64,000 nt of DNA. Source: Brachyhypopomus gauderio (taxonomy: Eukaryota; Chordata; Actinopteri; Gymnotiformes; Hypopomidae). Below the pieces are notes generated by a model. The model was not told where the DNA came from. It searched no databases and saw only the letters and a list, made by a program, of their open reading frames with translations. Below, one piece after another: positions 1 to 11,828 of the stretch. Each line of letters opens with the position of its first letter. Position 1 is the first letter of the stretch. A program made the translations under genes and the position numbers. The stretch covers positions 16,157,611 to 16,221,610 of the forward strand of contig NC_135228.1 in the NCBI RefSeq assembly GCF_052324685.1. Direction: 5' to 3'.

Positions 1-363
1 CACCTAATTTTACTTTTGCTAGGTAACATTGCTCTCTGTGCTTAACACAAGCAGAAACGTGGACACAACATATGTTCTCATTGATAGAACGCAACATAAA
101 GAAGGAGATTAAAATGTTTTTATTTATTATCATTAATCAGAAACAAAGTATTGGAAAGATGTAGGTTTGTTGCTAGAAAATAATTGCAAATAATAGTACT
201 TTGAAATTAATCACATAACACTAAAGGAAATGTTTGTTGTCACTGTTATGGCTGTCATAGATACTATGTTTCAATAATAAAACTTAAATCAAAAATAACC
301 TTTTACCCATTCTATATATGGTTAATGTATTTCTTAACAATGAAAGGAGCTGAAGTATTGTAT
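1..363. other. 3' flank of the lipoxygenase gene
   Basis: No coding exon is seen. On the minus strand two overlapping AATAAA signals lie at 119-128, about 240 bases beyond the lipoxygenase stop codon. They are a good candidate for its polyadenylation site, so most of this stretch is probably 3' UTR. Confidence 0.5.
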
Positions 364-3021
364 TCAAATGGCCACACTGTTTTCAATGGCATCTGGGGAC
401 AGATAGCAGTAAGGAAGCTCCAATTTGCGGTTCCTCTTTCTGATGTGTTCAATTATATCTTTTAGGTCTTTTTGGACCGCCTCCACGAGCCTAGAAGGGG
501 CATCAGTACTGAAGTACCATTCACCGTACTGGCACAGTGGCACCTGTAGTAGGATCAGCAATAGCATAGACATTACGACTCCTCTGGAAGTAGCACCTTA
601 ATTCATGAACAGAACTGTGTCCTGGGAGTTGTGTGTCATTATCCTGTCTATTGTTCAGTATATGAAGCCCCCCAAAACAACTGACTGCATTGGATAAATA
701 CAAATAATTACATTCAGTACTTTTTGCTAACTGTATAACGTCATAACCCAAAATACTTGAGAGCAGGAAAGTGATGACTGCACTCACATAGTTTGCAGAG
801 GGCTGTGATAACATCAACAGAATGATGAGCACACTGCAGGTGGCATTAACGTCTGGAAGGAAAGACAGAAGCTTCTCTTCCGTCACTGAGCCTTTCACTT
901 TCGGAGGGGGGCGGAACATGGCAGGCGGGCTGTTTGGCATCCATAAGCCGAAATCCATCTGGATGTTTCAGATTGTTAAATTAAAGCAGGTTAAATGAGA
1001 ACTCGGTTAGAATTTTCATTTGTCGGTTATGTGAAAACTGCAAAACCACACCTGAGAAAAGTTGACAGCTGCATGCAGTCCTGAACAAGAGAAGATCACC
1101 ATGGTGATGAACTTGCTCAAATCTGACTTGGTTTGAAACGACTGTGGAAAACCTAGAATAATAATCAATTTTACGGCTTTAAAACTGCATACATTAGAAA
1201 TGTAAACCTAAAAAATTAGGTCATATCCTACAGAAACTGACTGAAGCATGAGATTCATGCTTCTAGATTCATTGTGTAACCTGTGTGCGTGAAGTTGAGC
1301 AACCCCTCAGTAAAGATCTCTTGTATCCAGCTCTGTAGCTCAGAGTCCTGCAGGACCTCCTGGTCATCATTGTAATACAAATCCATCCAGCTCATCACAA
1401 ATCTGCAGCAAACACTCAATAAGACACTCAGTAAGAATAGACTCACACCATACCATACGACACCAAAACCACTATAAAGGTTATGGTGGGTTATCAATAG
1501 GCTAGAAGCACCTGTGAAGGGCATTCCACACCCTCAGAGCATCCTGTGCATAGTAACAATTGGCCATCGTGTCTATTCCTCTCTCCGTCAGGTCATCTGG
1601 GACACACAGTGAAGTGTAGCGCAGTTGGTCTGTACCTCGAGCAAGCAAATGAGGAAGTGCCTCCAAACCACAGCCTATGGCCTGAAATGAAAAGGTAGAA
1701 ACAGAGGGGTGTGACTCGCTGGTAAACACATAAACAGTTCAGAGGAAACGTGATAAGGAAGTACCAAATATGAATAGACTGTTCTAAAATTCTAGCTCTA
1801 TTTCACACATTGGCAGATGTTTGACATATAACACATACCTAAATGTACTTACATTCCTCAAATGCTCTACTTCTTATTTAAACAACAGTGTCTGAATGTT
1901 TATACTTTTCTCTTAGTGTGGTATGATCACACATTCACACACTGGTACGTTGAAATTAATAGTGTTACAGAAAAATAAGGATTCCTACCTTGTCAAATAT
2001 ACCTTGAGGGGCCAAAAGAGAGGACCGAGCCTGCACATTGATCTGAAGAGATGTCTTAATATGAGGCATCAGAAACTGAAAAAAGCAGTTGTACAGTTTA
2101 GCCTCTTTATGTAAATAGTGAGAAGACATTGCATCTTTAATCTTCCTAACGAGAATTATAGAAAAAAACAAGAGAAATGCATCACTATTATAAGACAAGC
2201 CTTGTCTGTTTTTAGTTGCATTCATCTGCAGAGCTTATAATTGTTAATTAAATCGCCATACGTGTATGCGCTGCAACTTGGCCTTGCTCTGTGCTCTTGT
2301 GTACCTGGTGTAGAGGGTGTATTTCTGGTAGATTTCTGAGGGTGGCGATGCAGCACACTTCTCCTATCAGGTGAGTGCGCAAGAAGTGAGAGTGTAACTG
2401 GTGAACCTGGAAATCTGCACAACGGACCCACATCTTTGCTAAGAGCCAGTCAGGTTCTGGGTCAGAAGGTAGGAAAACTGGGTTATGTGGTCCAGCAGTC
2501 TTTTGGAGCTAGCAGAAGAAAATACAGGATGCTGATTTATTCAATTACATCATTAGAGATCAACACTATCTTATTTTGCTCACATTTGCTGTGCTGCCAA
2601 CTGGTAGCCTACGTAACAGTAACATTGGTAAACATTAGCAAATGCAGACGGTCTGTTACAGGAACCTCAAAACATTTAGCCAATGTCTCTGTAAATATTT
2701 CTGAAGGACTAGGAACACTCTACATACCTGTATTGCAATGGGCTTTAGCTCTTCGTGGTTGTTGTAGTGCAGGAGGCACAGTGGACTAGCAAGGTATGTC
2801 TGTTTTCCATTGATAACATTGCCAGGCAGGTCATCAAGAACCTCATAATCCAGGAGAAACATTGTCCCTTTCTATAGTGAACATAAATTTAATAGAACTA
2901 AAACAGAATAACAAATTAAATTGCGAAGGAATTTACACACATCTGCTATTCAGTTAAGCTTAATTTATCATATTTCATATAGCACATTTTTGGGGTCATA
3001 CTCTATATTGTGGCAGTTTCT

Positions 3022-3060
<39 letters not shown>

Positions 3061-4591
3061 TCATTTCCTGCTCCAGGGAAGAACCCTCTGGCAGGAAATC
3101 CACGACCATCTCAGTGGTGACAGGTAAGTTACGTGGAAGACTGTGGATCTGTTTGATCTGGAGAGGATTGCATCCATTAAGACACTGATAGCCAAAGAAT
3201 GCGTCCTCTTTCCAATGAGCCCTAACATACTCTAAAAAAGAGCAGGAGAAAAAAAAATTAACAGAGAGTGAAAATAATTCTAGAGGTGTAATGGAATCAT
3301 ATGACATTTGTTTGTACTGCATAACAGTGACTGTGGGTCCTACTAGCAACTGTATTATCTTTCCCATTTTGACTAAACAGTATGTCAAGTTCCTCCCAGC
3401 TACTCCAAGATTCAGTTCGGTCAGTAAAGCCCCTGAGATAGTTTGAGTTGGTGCCAGGGCTGTGAGACAGAGAGAAACACAAGTTAATAAAAAAATGTCA
3501 CAATAAATGTAATGTCAAATAAAAGACACTGTTCATAAAAGTGATGCAGCACTCGCTCTAGCATTAGAATTATAGGAAACAATGAAAAGATGCTAACTGC
3601 ACTGACACATAGCCTTCAATTAAGTACCTTTGCCGGGTGTAGCACAAGTCAGGATCAAGGGATTTCATAATGGTCATGTCTATACAACGAGGGCCGCCTT
3701 CAACAAATGTGCTCCATCTACCGAAGCAAAACAACCCCATAAAACACAATTTTCTCTGGTGACCTTTCTTAATCTAAAGTAGTGTCGTTTGACCATTGGA
3801 AGTGCAATAATTTAAACATGTATTTTGGAGTAGCGTCACTAGACCGAAGGCCAAGAATTTAAATATGAGAGTAATTGAGAACTCCACTGGTCTGAGGGAA
3901 TACCTGATGTGTTGCTGTTTAGTCTGTAGCTCTCTGGCCCTGTGCTCCCTAAGAATCTGCAGTCTCTCTGAATTCAGCATGCACACTAAAGAGATAAAAC
4001 AAATATGTCAAAACTGTGTCTACATATCGCTGAGTTTTTTTATATCACTCGTAATCTTGTTCTGCAACTCTGTGTAAGTGTTGAGACCTTACACTGGATG
4101 CAGCAACACTGCAGACAGCTTACCGCGGTCACTGCGTAGCTCCACATCACCATCTGCCGTCTTGATCCACCTGTGGCAGGGGAACCGGTCCAATTCCTCA
4201 GCGTCAAACCTCTGTTTCAGCTGCACGTCTGCGCAGTGCCAGTCCAGATCAGGAAAGCCAGGCCGCGCCTCGAGCCGTAAACGCACCAAAACCACAGAGC
4301 CTATCTCTTTATCAGGCTTGATCACAACAGTGCAGGTCTGTAAGACACATAGGCCTATTGAAAAAGCTTTTTTGGTCTGTGGTCTGATCTCAAACCAGTG
4401 TTAAAGAATTTAAGAAATTTTTTAAAGCAAGATGAAGACTTTACCGAGCCAGGTAAGAGACACTGTCCATCTGGAACAACCTTCACTGGTAGAGACTCAC
4501 ACCGAGAACCAATGAGTGAGACCCAAAGGGTGCCGTACGATCCTGAGAGCGGTCCTAAAGAAGTTCTGATTGTCACATGAAATCCCTCCAT
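364..4591 (-). CDS. Arachidonate-type lipoxygenase, ALOXE3-like, 14 coding exons
   Basis: Iron lipoxygenase that oxygenates polyunsaturated fatty acids, or isomerises hydroperoxides if it is a true eLOX3. Exons by splice site and phase (all minus): 4445-4591, 4124-4337, 3904-3985, 3628-3717, 3344-3459, 3059-3231, 2728-2871, 2305-2508, 1989-2075, 1512-1681, 1281-1402, 1052-1152, 788-958, 364-528. They join in frame to 661 aa, the usual family length. Residues 1-115 form the PLAT/C2-like beta-barrel; the rest is the catalytic domain. Expected iron ligands are all present: His358 and His363 in VHQLHSHFLRTH, His543 and Asn547 in SGLHAAVNFSQ, and the C-terminal Ile661 (NSVAI). SGLHAAVN in place of the common SAQHAAVN, and MDFGLWMPNSP after it, resemble ALOXE3 more than ALOX5, 12 or 15. 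The exon 5 donor (GCTA|gtagga) was chosen by phase. The exact orthologue is uncertain because fish lipoxygenases are duplicated. Confidence 0.9.
3025..3058. repeat. (AC)17 microsatellite forming a splice donor
   Basis: Pure AC dinucleotide repeat on the plus strand. On the gene strand it is (GT)17 and begins exactly at the lipoxygenase exon 6/intron 6 border, so the GT of the donor site is the first repeat unit. Confidence 0.93.
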
Positions 4592-5466
4592 TTGATCTGT
4601 CCGTCGATATTTCTATAGTCACATAAATAATACAAATTAGGATAACCAAGTTGATGTTTATGAAGAACTGTCATGCACTACGTGTACTGACTTCTGACGA
4701 GGGTTTTATGAAGGCTAAAGGAATATGACAAATGACACATGTTAATATCTGTAGACTACATAATCTTTATTTTCACATTTTGAAACAATACAGCATACAA
4801 ATCCGTAATTTGCATATGGCGCTCACAAATGATGGCGATATTTGACTTGCAAATGTATATATGCGTCTTTATACCAAGAAGAAACACGATGCATTAAAAA
4901 TACATTAAAATAAACCCTCTAAAAAAATTTCCGTTTATATTTCCTTTCAGTAACAAGTGGATGCTTAAATATCATCATGTACTCGTTTTTTAAAAAGTGA
5001 AAAAGGAAAAGACACCTTAATGTAATGTACTGTTATGTAATCTTTAGCAATTGAATGTTCAATCATAATTCTTTAGTTGCGAACATAAAAAAATGTAAAA
5101 CATTTGTTATATATTTTAGTTAGATCCTACCAGATAACAGAAACTAAATTATAGTAAATTACCTTACTGTTGTAAATCCCCGAACTAGAATGTCACCGTG
5201 CGGCACGCAAAACATATTTCAAATGAAAGTTTATATATCCAGGCGAACGTTTATTAATATTTATAAAGCGGCACTGTCAACGTGGCACGTAATTAGCCGA
5301 GTTTAACATGAACACGCCCCACAAAAAGTTGCCCGGCGACCAAGTTTGATTCTGCACAGTATATTATTATATGTGTAAAATGATTGCCTTGATCGGAACA
5401 GATGTCTCTGTGGAGGTGTATCGGTTGTCGTTCACGTTTTTAACTAAACAACTCAGAAAAGGTATG
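4592..5466. other. Lipoxygenase upstream region, no gene seen
   Basis: AT-rich DNA upstream of the lipoxygenase start codon. It should hold the promoter and any 5' UTR exon, but I see no clear TATA box or CpG-rich core. No open frame of protein-like composition. Confidence 0.4.
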
Positions 5467-5538
5467 TTCCCTGACCGGGAATCGAACCCGGGCCGCGGCG
5501 GTGAGAGCGCCGAATCCTAACCACTAGACCACCAGGGA
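5467..5538 (-). tRNA. tRNA-Glu (CTC)
   Basis: A 72-nt tRNA gene. On the minus strand the 7-bp acceptor stem pairs TCCCTGG with TCAGGGA, followed by discriminator A. The anticodon loop holds CTC between GGCG and CGCC arms. The B box reads GGTTCGATTCC-like (GGGTTCGAATCCC). The A box region is GTGGTCTAGTGGTTAGGAT, typical of vertebrate tRNA-Glu. A CCTTTT run just downstream (plus 5457-5462) can act as RNA polymerase III terminator. No intron and no encoded CCA. Confidence 0.96.
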
Positions 5539-5732
5539 CTGGTGTCTCGCACTTTGATAGTCCAGGATAACATAGATAATCATTACGCAATTTGATCCTG
5601 AGATTGGTGAGTCGATTTGTCATACAACACCACTCACCTGGGTTAAAACCTATACAACAAAAAAATCAGAACGAACTATATATAAATAAAAGAAATTATA
5701 TAGAATTATCCATAGGAATGGGAGCAGACACA

Positions 5733-5804
5733 GACCTCGTGGCGCAACGGTAGCGCGTCTGACTCCAGATCAGAAGGTTGCGTGTTCAAATCACGTCGGG
5801 GTCA
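5733..5804 (+). tRNA. tRNA-Trp (CCA)
   Basis: A 72-nt tRNA gene with acceptor stem GACCTCG/CGGGGTC (one G-T pair) and discriminator A. The anticodon stem-loop CTGACTCCAGATCAG gives anticodon CCA. A box GTGGCGCAACGGTAGCGC and B box GTTCAAATC are intact. It is followed by TTCTTTT, a polymerase III terminator. It lies about 195 bases from, and divergent to, the tRNA-Glu gene. Confidence 0.96.
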
Positions 5805-6368
5805 ATTCTTTTCATTAAACATGGTTTGATTATTATACGGTCTTACTTTCTGTTTTTCTTTTTGTCTTGCTATATTACTCCTGAGATACTATATAGTATA
5901 TTAAAACGTGTGCAACTGAAAATACATTTGAGAGAGAGAGAGGCTACAAATACAGCAGTAATTCTGCCCATTGAGAATGTTTAACCACATTATCTAAAAT
6001 TCTGAACTGCTACTTTTTTAAATTACCCAAAGTAGCTCTAATGGTGCATTACCTCCTTAGTAGTGGAGAATGTAGGAGTGATACTGAAACAAGCTTTAAT
6101 GCAAATGTAGTTTCTTTTTGATCATACTGTTGCCAAATAGAGTCAATTAGCACAAATTAAGACAAGAACACAACAGCAATCACAAAAATAAAATAAATAT
6201 TTATTTTTTTAAAATATACTTTTACAACATAGTTTCAAGAGTTGTCAAAGTAAAGTTTTCTTCAGCCAACAAAATTCCAGTCTTTCTTTGTCCAAGGATC
6301 TCCATCTCAAAGGTACAATTAACAGTTCATGAAATGTTGAAACAGGTCTTTAAATGTTCCATCCTGAT
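5805..6368 (-). other. tpst1 3' UTR and intergenic spacer
   Basis: From the tpst1 stop (6369-6371) the minus strand runs into an AT-rich stretch with AATAAA-type signals near 6190-6205, a likely polyadenylation region. The remainder to the tRNA-Trp gene shows a short GA run near 5931-5942 and no gene. Confidence 0.5.
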
Positions 6369-8923
6369 TTAACTAGAATGAAACTCATCTGCATTTCCTT
6401 TAGCTCCCTTAAGCTGAAAAGACAAGAAAAGAGGTGTCAGATTTTGAGCATTCACTTCCTCTGTAAAAACAGTTTCTTATCAAAACAATATGTACCAATG
6501 AGATCCCTTCTACATTTCATCGCACGTCATCCATCAGTACAACTGAACTGAATATTTTAAATTCCAGTAAATCACCAATTCATTTTAATTACAATACCTA
6601 GAATTAGACATTAAAACCTACTATTCCATTACCACCCATAAGAGAGGATTTTCTGGTGCCACAACATTACATTTGAAAAATCACTGGCAAGTTTGTACGT
6701 TTGGCTGTACAATTCTAATTTTGCCAGCTTGTACCATGACATTCATTGTTGTGTAATGGGTTGCAAGTCTTTGACAGTGAAGTATAACACAAGCATCTTC
6801 AGTGTAATATTAAGACTATATATTCAGACTGCCCACACTGTCCCGAGTTTGGACTTGTGATCCAATTTGATTTATGTTTTGTAATACATGTCGTTTAATT
6901 AAGAAATGCTCAATGTTTATTACAACTCTAGTTTAATACCATACAAATAATTACAAGTATGTTCCCTGAGCCTTTAGATTAATCAGGTTTTTATTAAAAC
7001 CTGCTGACAGGTTATTTTTCACTTATTTTAAAGAGGATTACTATTACTATATAAAGGCAAAACTTCAGAAACATGCATTATTATTATGATCTTTCTGAGT
7101 AAACAATCTTATTGCCATCCTTTATTTATTTGCATTATATACAGATAGGCATTCTGATGACTCTGTTATTTTATGTTATTTTAATTTGGCATGCTTTTCA
7201 ACTAATTAATTATACTAATTATAATTAATGGACAAGGACATCAATATTTACATCTACCATGTCTTTTTTGTATGCTTGAAATCTTTTGCCATTTTTATCC
7301 GCCCTCATGGAAATGTGCTGATCCTATAGCCTACATGCTAAAAGTAAAGATCTTAATCTTGTGAAAGTGTGTTTGTATAGCCTACATTTCTCACCTAGAG
7401 CTTATGGTGCTAAACAATTTAAAAGATTGGAACAGAAAAAGTGGCAGTTTTAAAAAACGAACAGCATTTTCAAATTAACCTAACAAGAAATTATTCTTTA
7501 ACCTTAGAACAGTTCATTAGTATGATCCTCTTAGAAACTAAGGTGAGATTTCTCTCATCTTTTAAAACACATTTCCTTATTCTTACCTGTTTAGTGTTGT
7601 TTAGTGGTAAGGGGTCTGGTTTGCCATAGTCTGGAGGGTTGGCCAGAGGGTCATAACCTAAGCGCCTGAGCATTGGTGCAATGTCAGCCATGTCCTTCAC
7701 AACATCATCTGGGATCTTGCCCACCCATTTAGACAGGGCTTCTATGTTTACTGGGTTGATTACTTGGTCAGTTGACCGTTCCACCCTGTATCAGAAGTGT
7801 AATAATTAAATTGCATTCCACAATCTTAGACCTAGGTTCAAGTAAATGCATACCATTTTAATGGTGTGAACCATCTTTGCATGAATCTATGAATCTATCA
7901 ATTTCCAAGGAAATGCCTTCCTTAATCTGCCAGTTTGAAAAATTACCAATTTCATAATACTAAGATAGAGAATCATATCCAAATATAACATACATTTCTT
8001 CTTGCAAGTTAATACAAAATGAAGAATACTTCATTTGTACTTGACAGCTAGGGGCCAGAGCACCGCTGCTCTACGACATCTCTCACTCACTTGGACAGAG
8101 ATATGCCGCCGGATTTTCCAATGAGCTGCTCGTGGTGCAGCACGGACGAGTCCCAGGGGAGCTCCAGGAACTGGAGGAGCTCTCTCATCACTTGCTCTGG
8201 ATGCAGCACCAGCTGTTCATAGCGCACAGGCAGACAGCTGCCCTTTGATGCGCCCTGGCACTGGTCGTACATCACCTCCACAGCTCGGTTCCACTTCACC
8301 AGGCAGTCCCGGTAACTAGTCAAGTCAAAGCCTGTGATGGTAACCTTGCGTGATATCATAGAATGGACTGTGGCTCGGCCATCGCGAAGCATTAGGATAA
8401 ATTTTGCACGTGGAAAGAGTTTGGAGAGGTACGCCAGGGACTTGAGAGCAAAAGGGTCCTTGTTACAGAGCCGCGGGGCAGGCTCTCCGTGGCCGACGAT
8501 TATCTCCAGCAAGAAAGCACGGACTGCAGAGTCCAGCACATCCTCTGTGACCCCAGCTTCGTCCAAGCGAACCCTCTCCCGGGAAGAGCGGCTCCAGGTG
8601 GCCTGCATGGCCAAGAGACGAGGAATAACGCGAGTCTCCTCTCCACAACGCACCTCAGGGTGGGCGTCCAGCATGACGCGCATCAGAGTGGTCCCACTAC
8701 GAGGTACTCCACCAACAAAAATTAAAGGAGTGCCTTTACTGAACTCCAGAGGAATGTGCAGGGGGTAACTAAGGTTTTTATTAAGGTGTTGGTTGGCGGT
8801 CCATACACTCCAAATGGTTGCCCCAGAATTTGGGCATTCCATTGCACTAATGCTGAGATAAAATACAGTGATGGCACTGATGACCACACAGGCCAATAAT
8901 ACATTGTAAGTCTGCTTCCTCAT
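6369..8923 (-). CDS. tpst1: Protein-tyrosine sulfotransferase 1 (TPST1)
   Basis: Golgi type II membrane enzyme that moves sulfate from PAPS to tyrosines of secreted and membrane proteins. Coding exons (minus): 8091-8923, 7587-7785, 6369-6413, joining to 358 aa (human TPST1 has 370). The start chosen is MRKQTYN; a second ATG four codons upstream is less like the family. Residues 7-24 ([18 protein letters not shown]) are the signal anchor. The 5'-PSB loop is [12 protein letters not shown]; the catalytic base region [11 protein letters not shown] and the 3'-phosphate region [17 protein letters not shown] follow. Exon 2 carries [13 protein letters not shown] and the [17 protein letters not shown] tail motif. 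The last exon encodes a short [14 protein letters not shown] tail after a good polypyrimidine acceptor; this end is variable in the family and is the least certain part. Linkage to crcp and asl supports TPST1 rather than TPST2. Confidence 0.93.
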
Positions 8924-9339
8924 GGTAATACACAAACCCTGTTTTGAAAAAAATTTATGTTGTGCAAGGTTTTAGGCTTGCTACTTTCTTATGTCTCTAA
9001 ATAAATTGCCCTTCCCCCATTCAGTAATTTTTGTTTATGGATTTTTACTGAATTACAAACACCCACTGTACATGAAAAATAAAGCAAAGAAGTGGGAGTA
9101 AGGGAGCAAAAACAAACAAAAAAAAAATTAATTCTTGCTTGTAGGCTTATTGTTTAATGTAGGCTTGCTGTCTCAAGCCTTTGGCTGTTGATCAGTCCAT
9201 TGTCTCTAGAAAACAGGAAGGAAGAAAGTAAGAAAGCAGAATAAAAATCGAACTATAAACATTTTAAATTTGACTGACTGCAACAGAAAGATTCAAGCAC
9301 AATATTATTACTGATGCCCAAGATAAATATTCTGATAAC
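8924..9339 (-). other. tpst1 5' region (intron or 5' UTR), no coding exon
   Basis: Upstream of the tpst1 start codon the DNA is AT-rich without protein-like frames. It is probably a 5' UTR intron, since a candidate noncoding first exon with a GGGACG|gtaaga donor is seen further upstream near 10232. Confidence 0.4.
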
Positions 9340-9537
9340 CAGGGGCGATTTTAGGATCTGGTCTTTAGGGGTGCCCAGCCCCCAGTGCTCACAGAGGCAC
9401 AATACCAAAGTATTGCGCAGGTACAGAGCAAGGTTTTTGCATAATATAATATTTAAAAAATGTGTTGAGCCAGGGGGTGCTGAGCAACTTCACGGTGGTG
9501 CTCTAGCACCACTAAAAATACCATAGCCTCGCCCCTG
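9340..9537. mobile_element. hAT-type MITE, 198 bp, with perfect 8-bp target duplication
   Basis: Short non-autonomous DNA element. It begins CAGGGGCGA and ends TCGCCCCTG, a perfect 9-bp terminal inverted repeat. The 8 bases before it (9332-9339) and after it (9538-9545) are both CTGATAAC. An 8-bp duplication with CAG...CTG ends is the hAT signature. No coding capacity inside. Confidence 0.93.
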
Positions 9538-9545
9538 CTGATAAC

Positions 9546-10620
9546 CAATAAAAAATATTATACAGATGATTGGTTGGGTTAAATTAATAGCAATATTGAG
9601 AATGCAACGTCAATTTGTTAATTGGGTAAAATCAAAATCAGCCCCCACTTCCCAAATGATTCCACCGAATTAGCGAGTCAGCGTTACTGAATCAGTGCAC
9701 ATGTGTCTCCAAGAAAGCAACAGGTAAAATAATCCATAACATACCAACGGATTACGCTACTTTGCAATACCAAACATTCAATAAATAGTTAATATATAAT
9801 ATGCACAGCGGTTTTTTGGTATGGTTAGTTGGAACAGAAAATGAGGACGTTAGCTCTGGCTGGCAGTCACCATAGGTAACTGTATGCAGATATTTACATA
9901 CAGACGTACAGGTCTTTGGCGTTACGAACAAACACAAAAACCACATTTAACTAATAAAACGTGAGGTGTGACCCCCACGACGGTCTTTATAAGAGTCGTT
10001 ATGAGACCAGTCTGTAAACCTGCCACAGTGACGACCATCAAAACTGAAGCTGGCGAGTGTGTTGGTACAAACTGTATTGGGCAAGAATTGTATTTATTTA
10101 TTTATATTTTTTAAACAATAATTTTATTACCATATCTATCACACCATTAGAGTAAGATTACACTATGCCATATTCTGCGGCGTAATGATGCGATTAATAA
10201 TAGATTAATAATAATTCAAACACATCTTACCGTCCCTCAAAAGCATCCGCAACAAACGCAGCTGACGTTACACTCTTTACACCAGAACTACGGTTTCCGC
10301 TGTTGGTGGCGAAATAAAAAACAGGCGTTAACAGTGACCTAAAGTGCTCATTTGGACACATTTGCAAACTGCCACAAGGGTTGATCAAACGTTACAAGCC
10401 GATGCGAATGGTTTCCTGACGCATTATTCCCCCCTTACCTAACTAACGGGCAATGTTACCTACGTTTGCTAGTTAGCTAACAACTACTAAACGACCACCG
10501 AACTTCTTAACGACTACATCGCTGCACAAGAAAGGGACGATTTGATTGGTCATCACACTTCGATGTCCCGACTCCCGTCGTATCCTATTGGCTGTTTCAA
10601 AGACCTGCACAGACCGACTG
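9546..10620 (-). promoter_or_regulatory. Candidate tpst1 promoter and noncoding first exon
   Basis: On the minus strand a sequence ending GGGACG followed by gtaagatgtg (donor near 10232) looks like a 5' noncoding exon of tpst1. Further upstream two CCAAT boxes (plus strand gattggtc near 10538 and ctattggctg near 10586) lie in a locally GC-richer stretch with several CpGs. Start site and exon limits are inferred only. Confidence 0.4.
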
Positions 10621-11491
10621 TTCACTGCATGCAGTTCCATAGATGTTTAATATTTTTCTTTCGTGCCACCGCAGGTCTAACGTTAGTCTGTTGAATAAAT
10701 GGCTGTTTTTATTGACTTTATAGATTTTATCAAATAATTACTTTTATATAATCCAAAGTATTATTTGCAAGATAAATTTAGCTCATAAAATTTATGATTA
10801 TTTATAATAATTGAAATCATATAATCTGTTATTATAACTTATGGGAGAAAAACTGTCCCTGGACCAATAGAAAACTTGAAACGATTAATCACAAATCATG
10901 CATTACAGCTCGCACAAACTGTTTTAAATCGTGCACGGTTTAACTTTTAAATGAATAATAGTGATGCTTTCTGCAGAAGTGCATGGATAAATTGTAAATT
11001 CACTTAGTTTAGGCAGCTAAGGAATAAAGAAACAGCAAATATGTAGGAGGTGAAGTGTATCAAAATTATATCCTTTTTTGGCTTGAACTAGTTTAAAAGG
11101 CCAGATTACAAATTAGTTTTGCCATTCCATTAAAACCATAGGAGTATAGAATGCTCACATTTACAGTTACCTTTTAATTCAACAGTCAAATACATTTCCA
11201 AAAAATCATTGTAATGATGTAAGTAAAATAAATAAGTTTAAAGTAAACACATTTTCTTGACCACAAAAATGTTTACATGATGTAAAAGGTTTCATTAATG
11301 GATATTCAATATATACAAGCCAACACAAAATTTCAGCAATGTAATCAAAATCAGTCTATAATAAGACTCACTACAAATGGTCTAGTTCACTGTTAACGAA
11401 GACCTATGCATACAAGACAATATGTGACCATGTACAAAGGGTTTAAGGCTAATAGAGGGTGCTATGTCTAAGAGATTTCCATATTGTTTCA
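10621..11491 (-). other. crcp 3' UTR and spacer
   Basis: AT-rich DNA between the tpst1 promoter area and the crcp stop codon. The proximal part is probably crcp 3' UTR. I see no separate gene. Confidence 0.4.
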
Positions 11492-11767
11492 TCACTGGTC
11501 TGCACCTGCATCCATCTCAGCATCTGCAGAACTACTGCCTTCCTGTTGGGGATCTCCAGGGATGATGTGTGTGACCTTCTGAATCAGCTCATCTATCTGT
11601 TCTTCAGTCAGCCTTTCTTCACTCTCTTCTACTATCTTTGCAGAAAGGAAAAAATTTATTTATTTAAAATAAATGTAAATGTGTAAATGTGCCATATTTT
11701 GTCAATTGTGATTTTTTACACCCCAATCGAAATTTGTCCTCCGCTTTTAACCCATCTGTGCAGTCAG

Positions 11768-11828
<61 letters not shown>

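Noticed and set aside
2436-2789. 117-codon plus frame inside the lipoxygenase gene
   Set aside because: Antisense to exons 7 and 8; no protein features.
8334-8768. 144-codon open frame on the plus strand
   Set aside because: It is antisense to the large tpst1 coding exon and has no protein family features.
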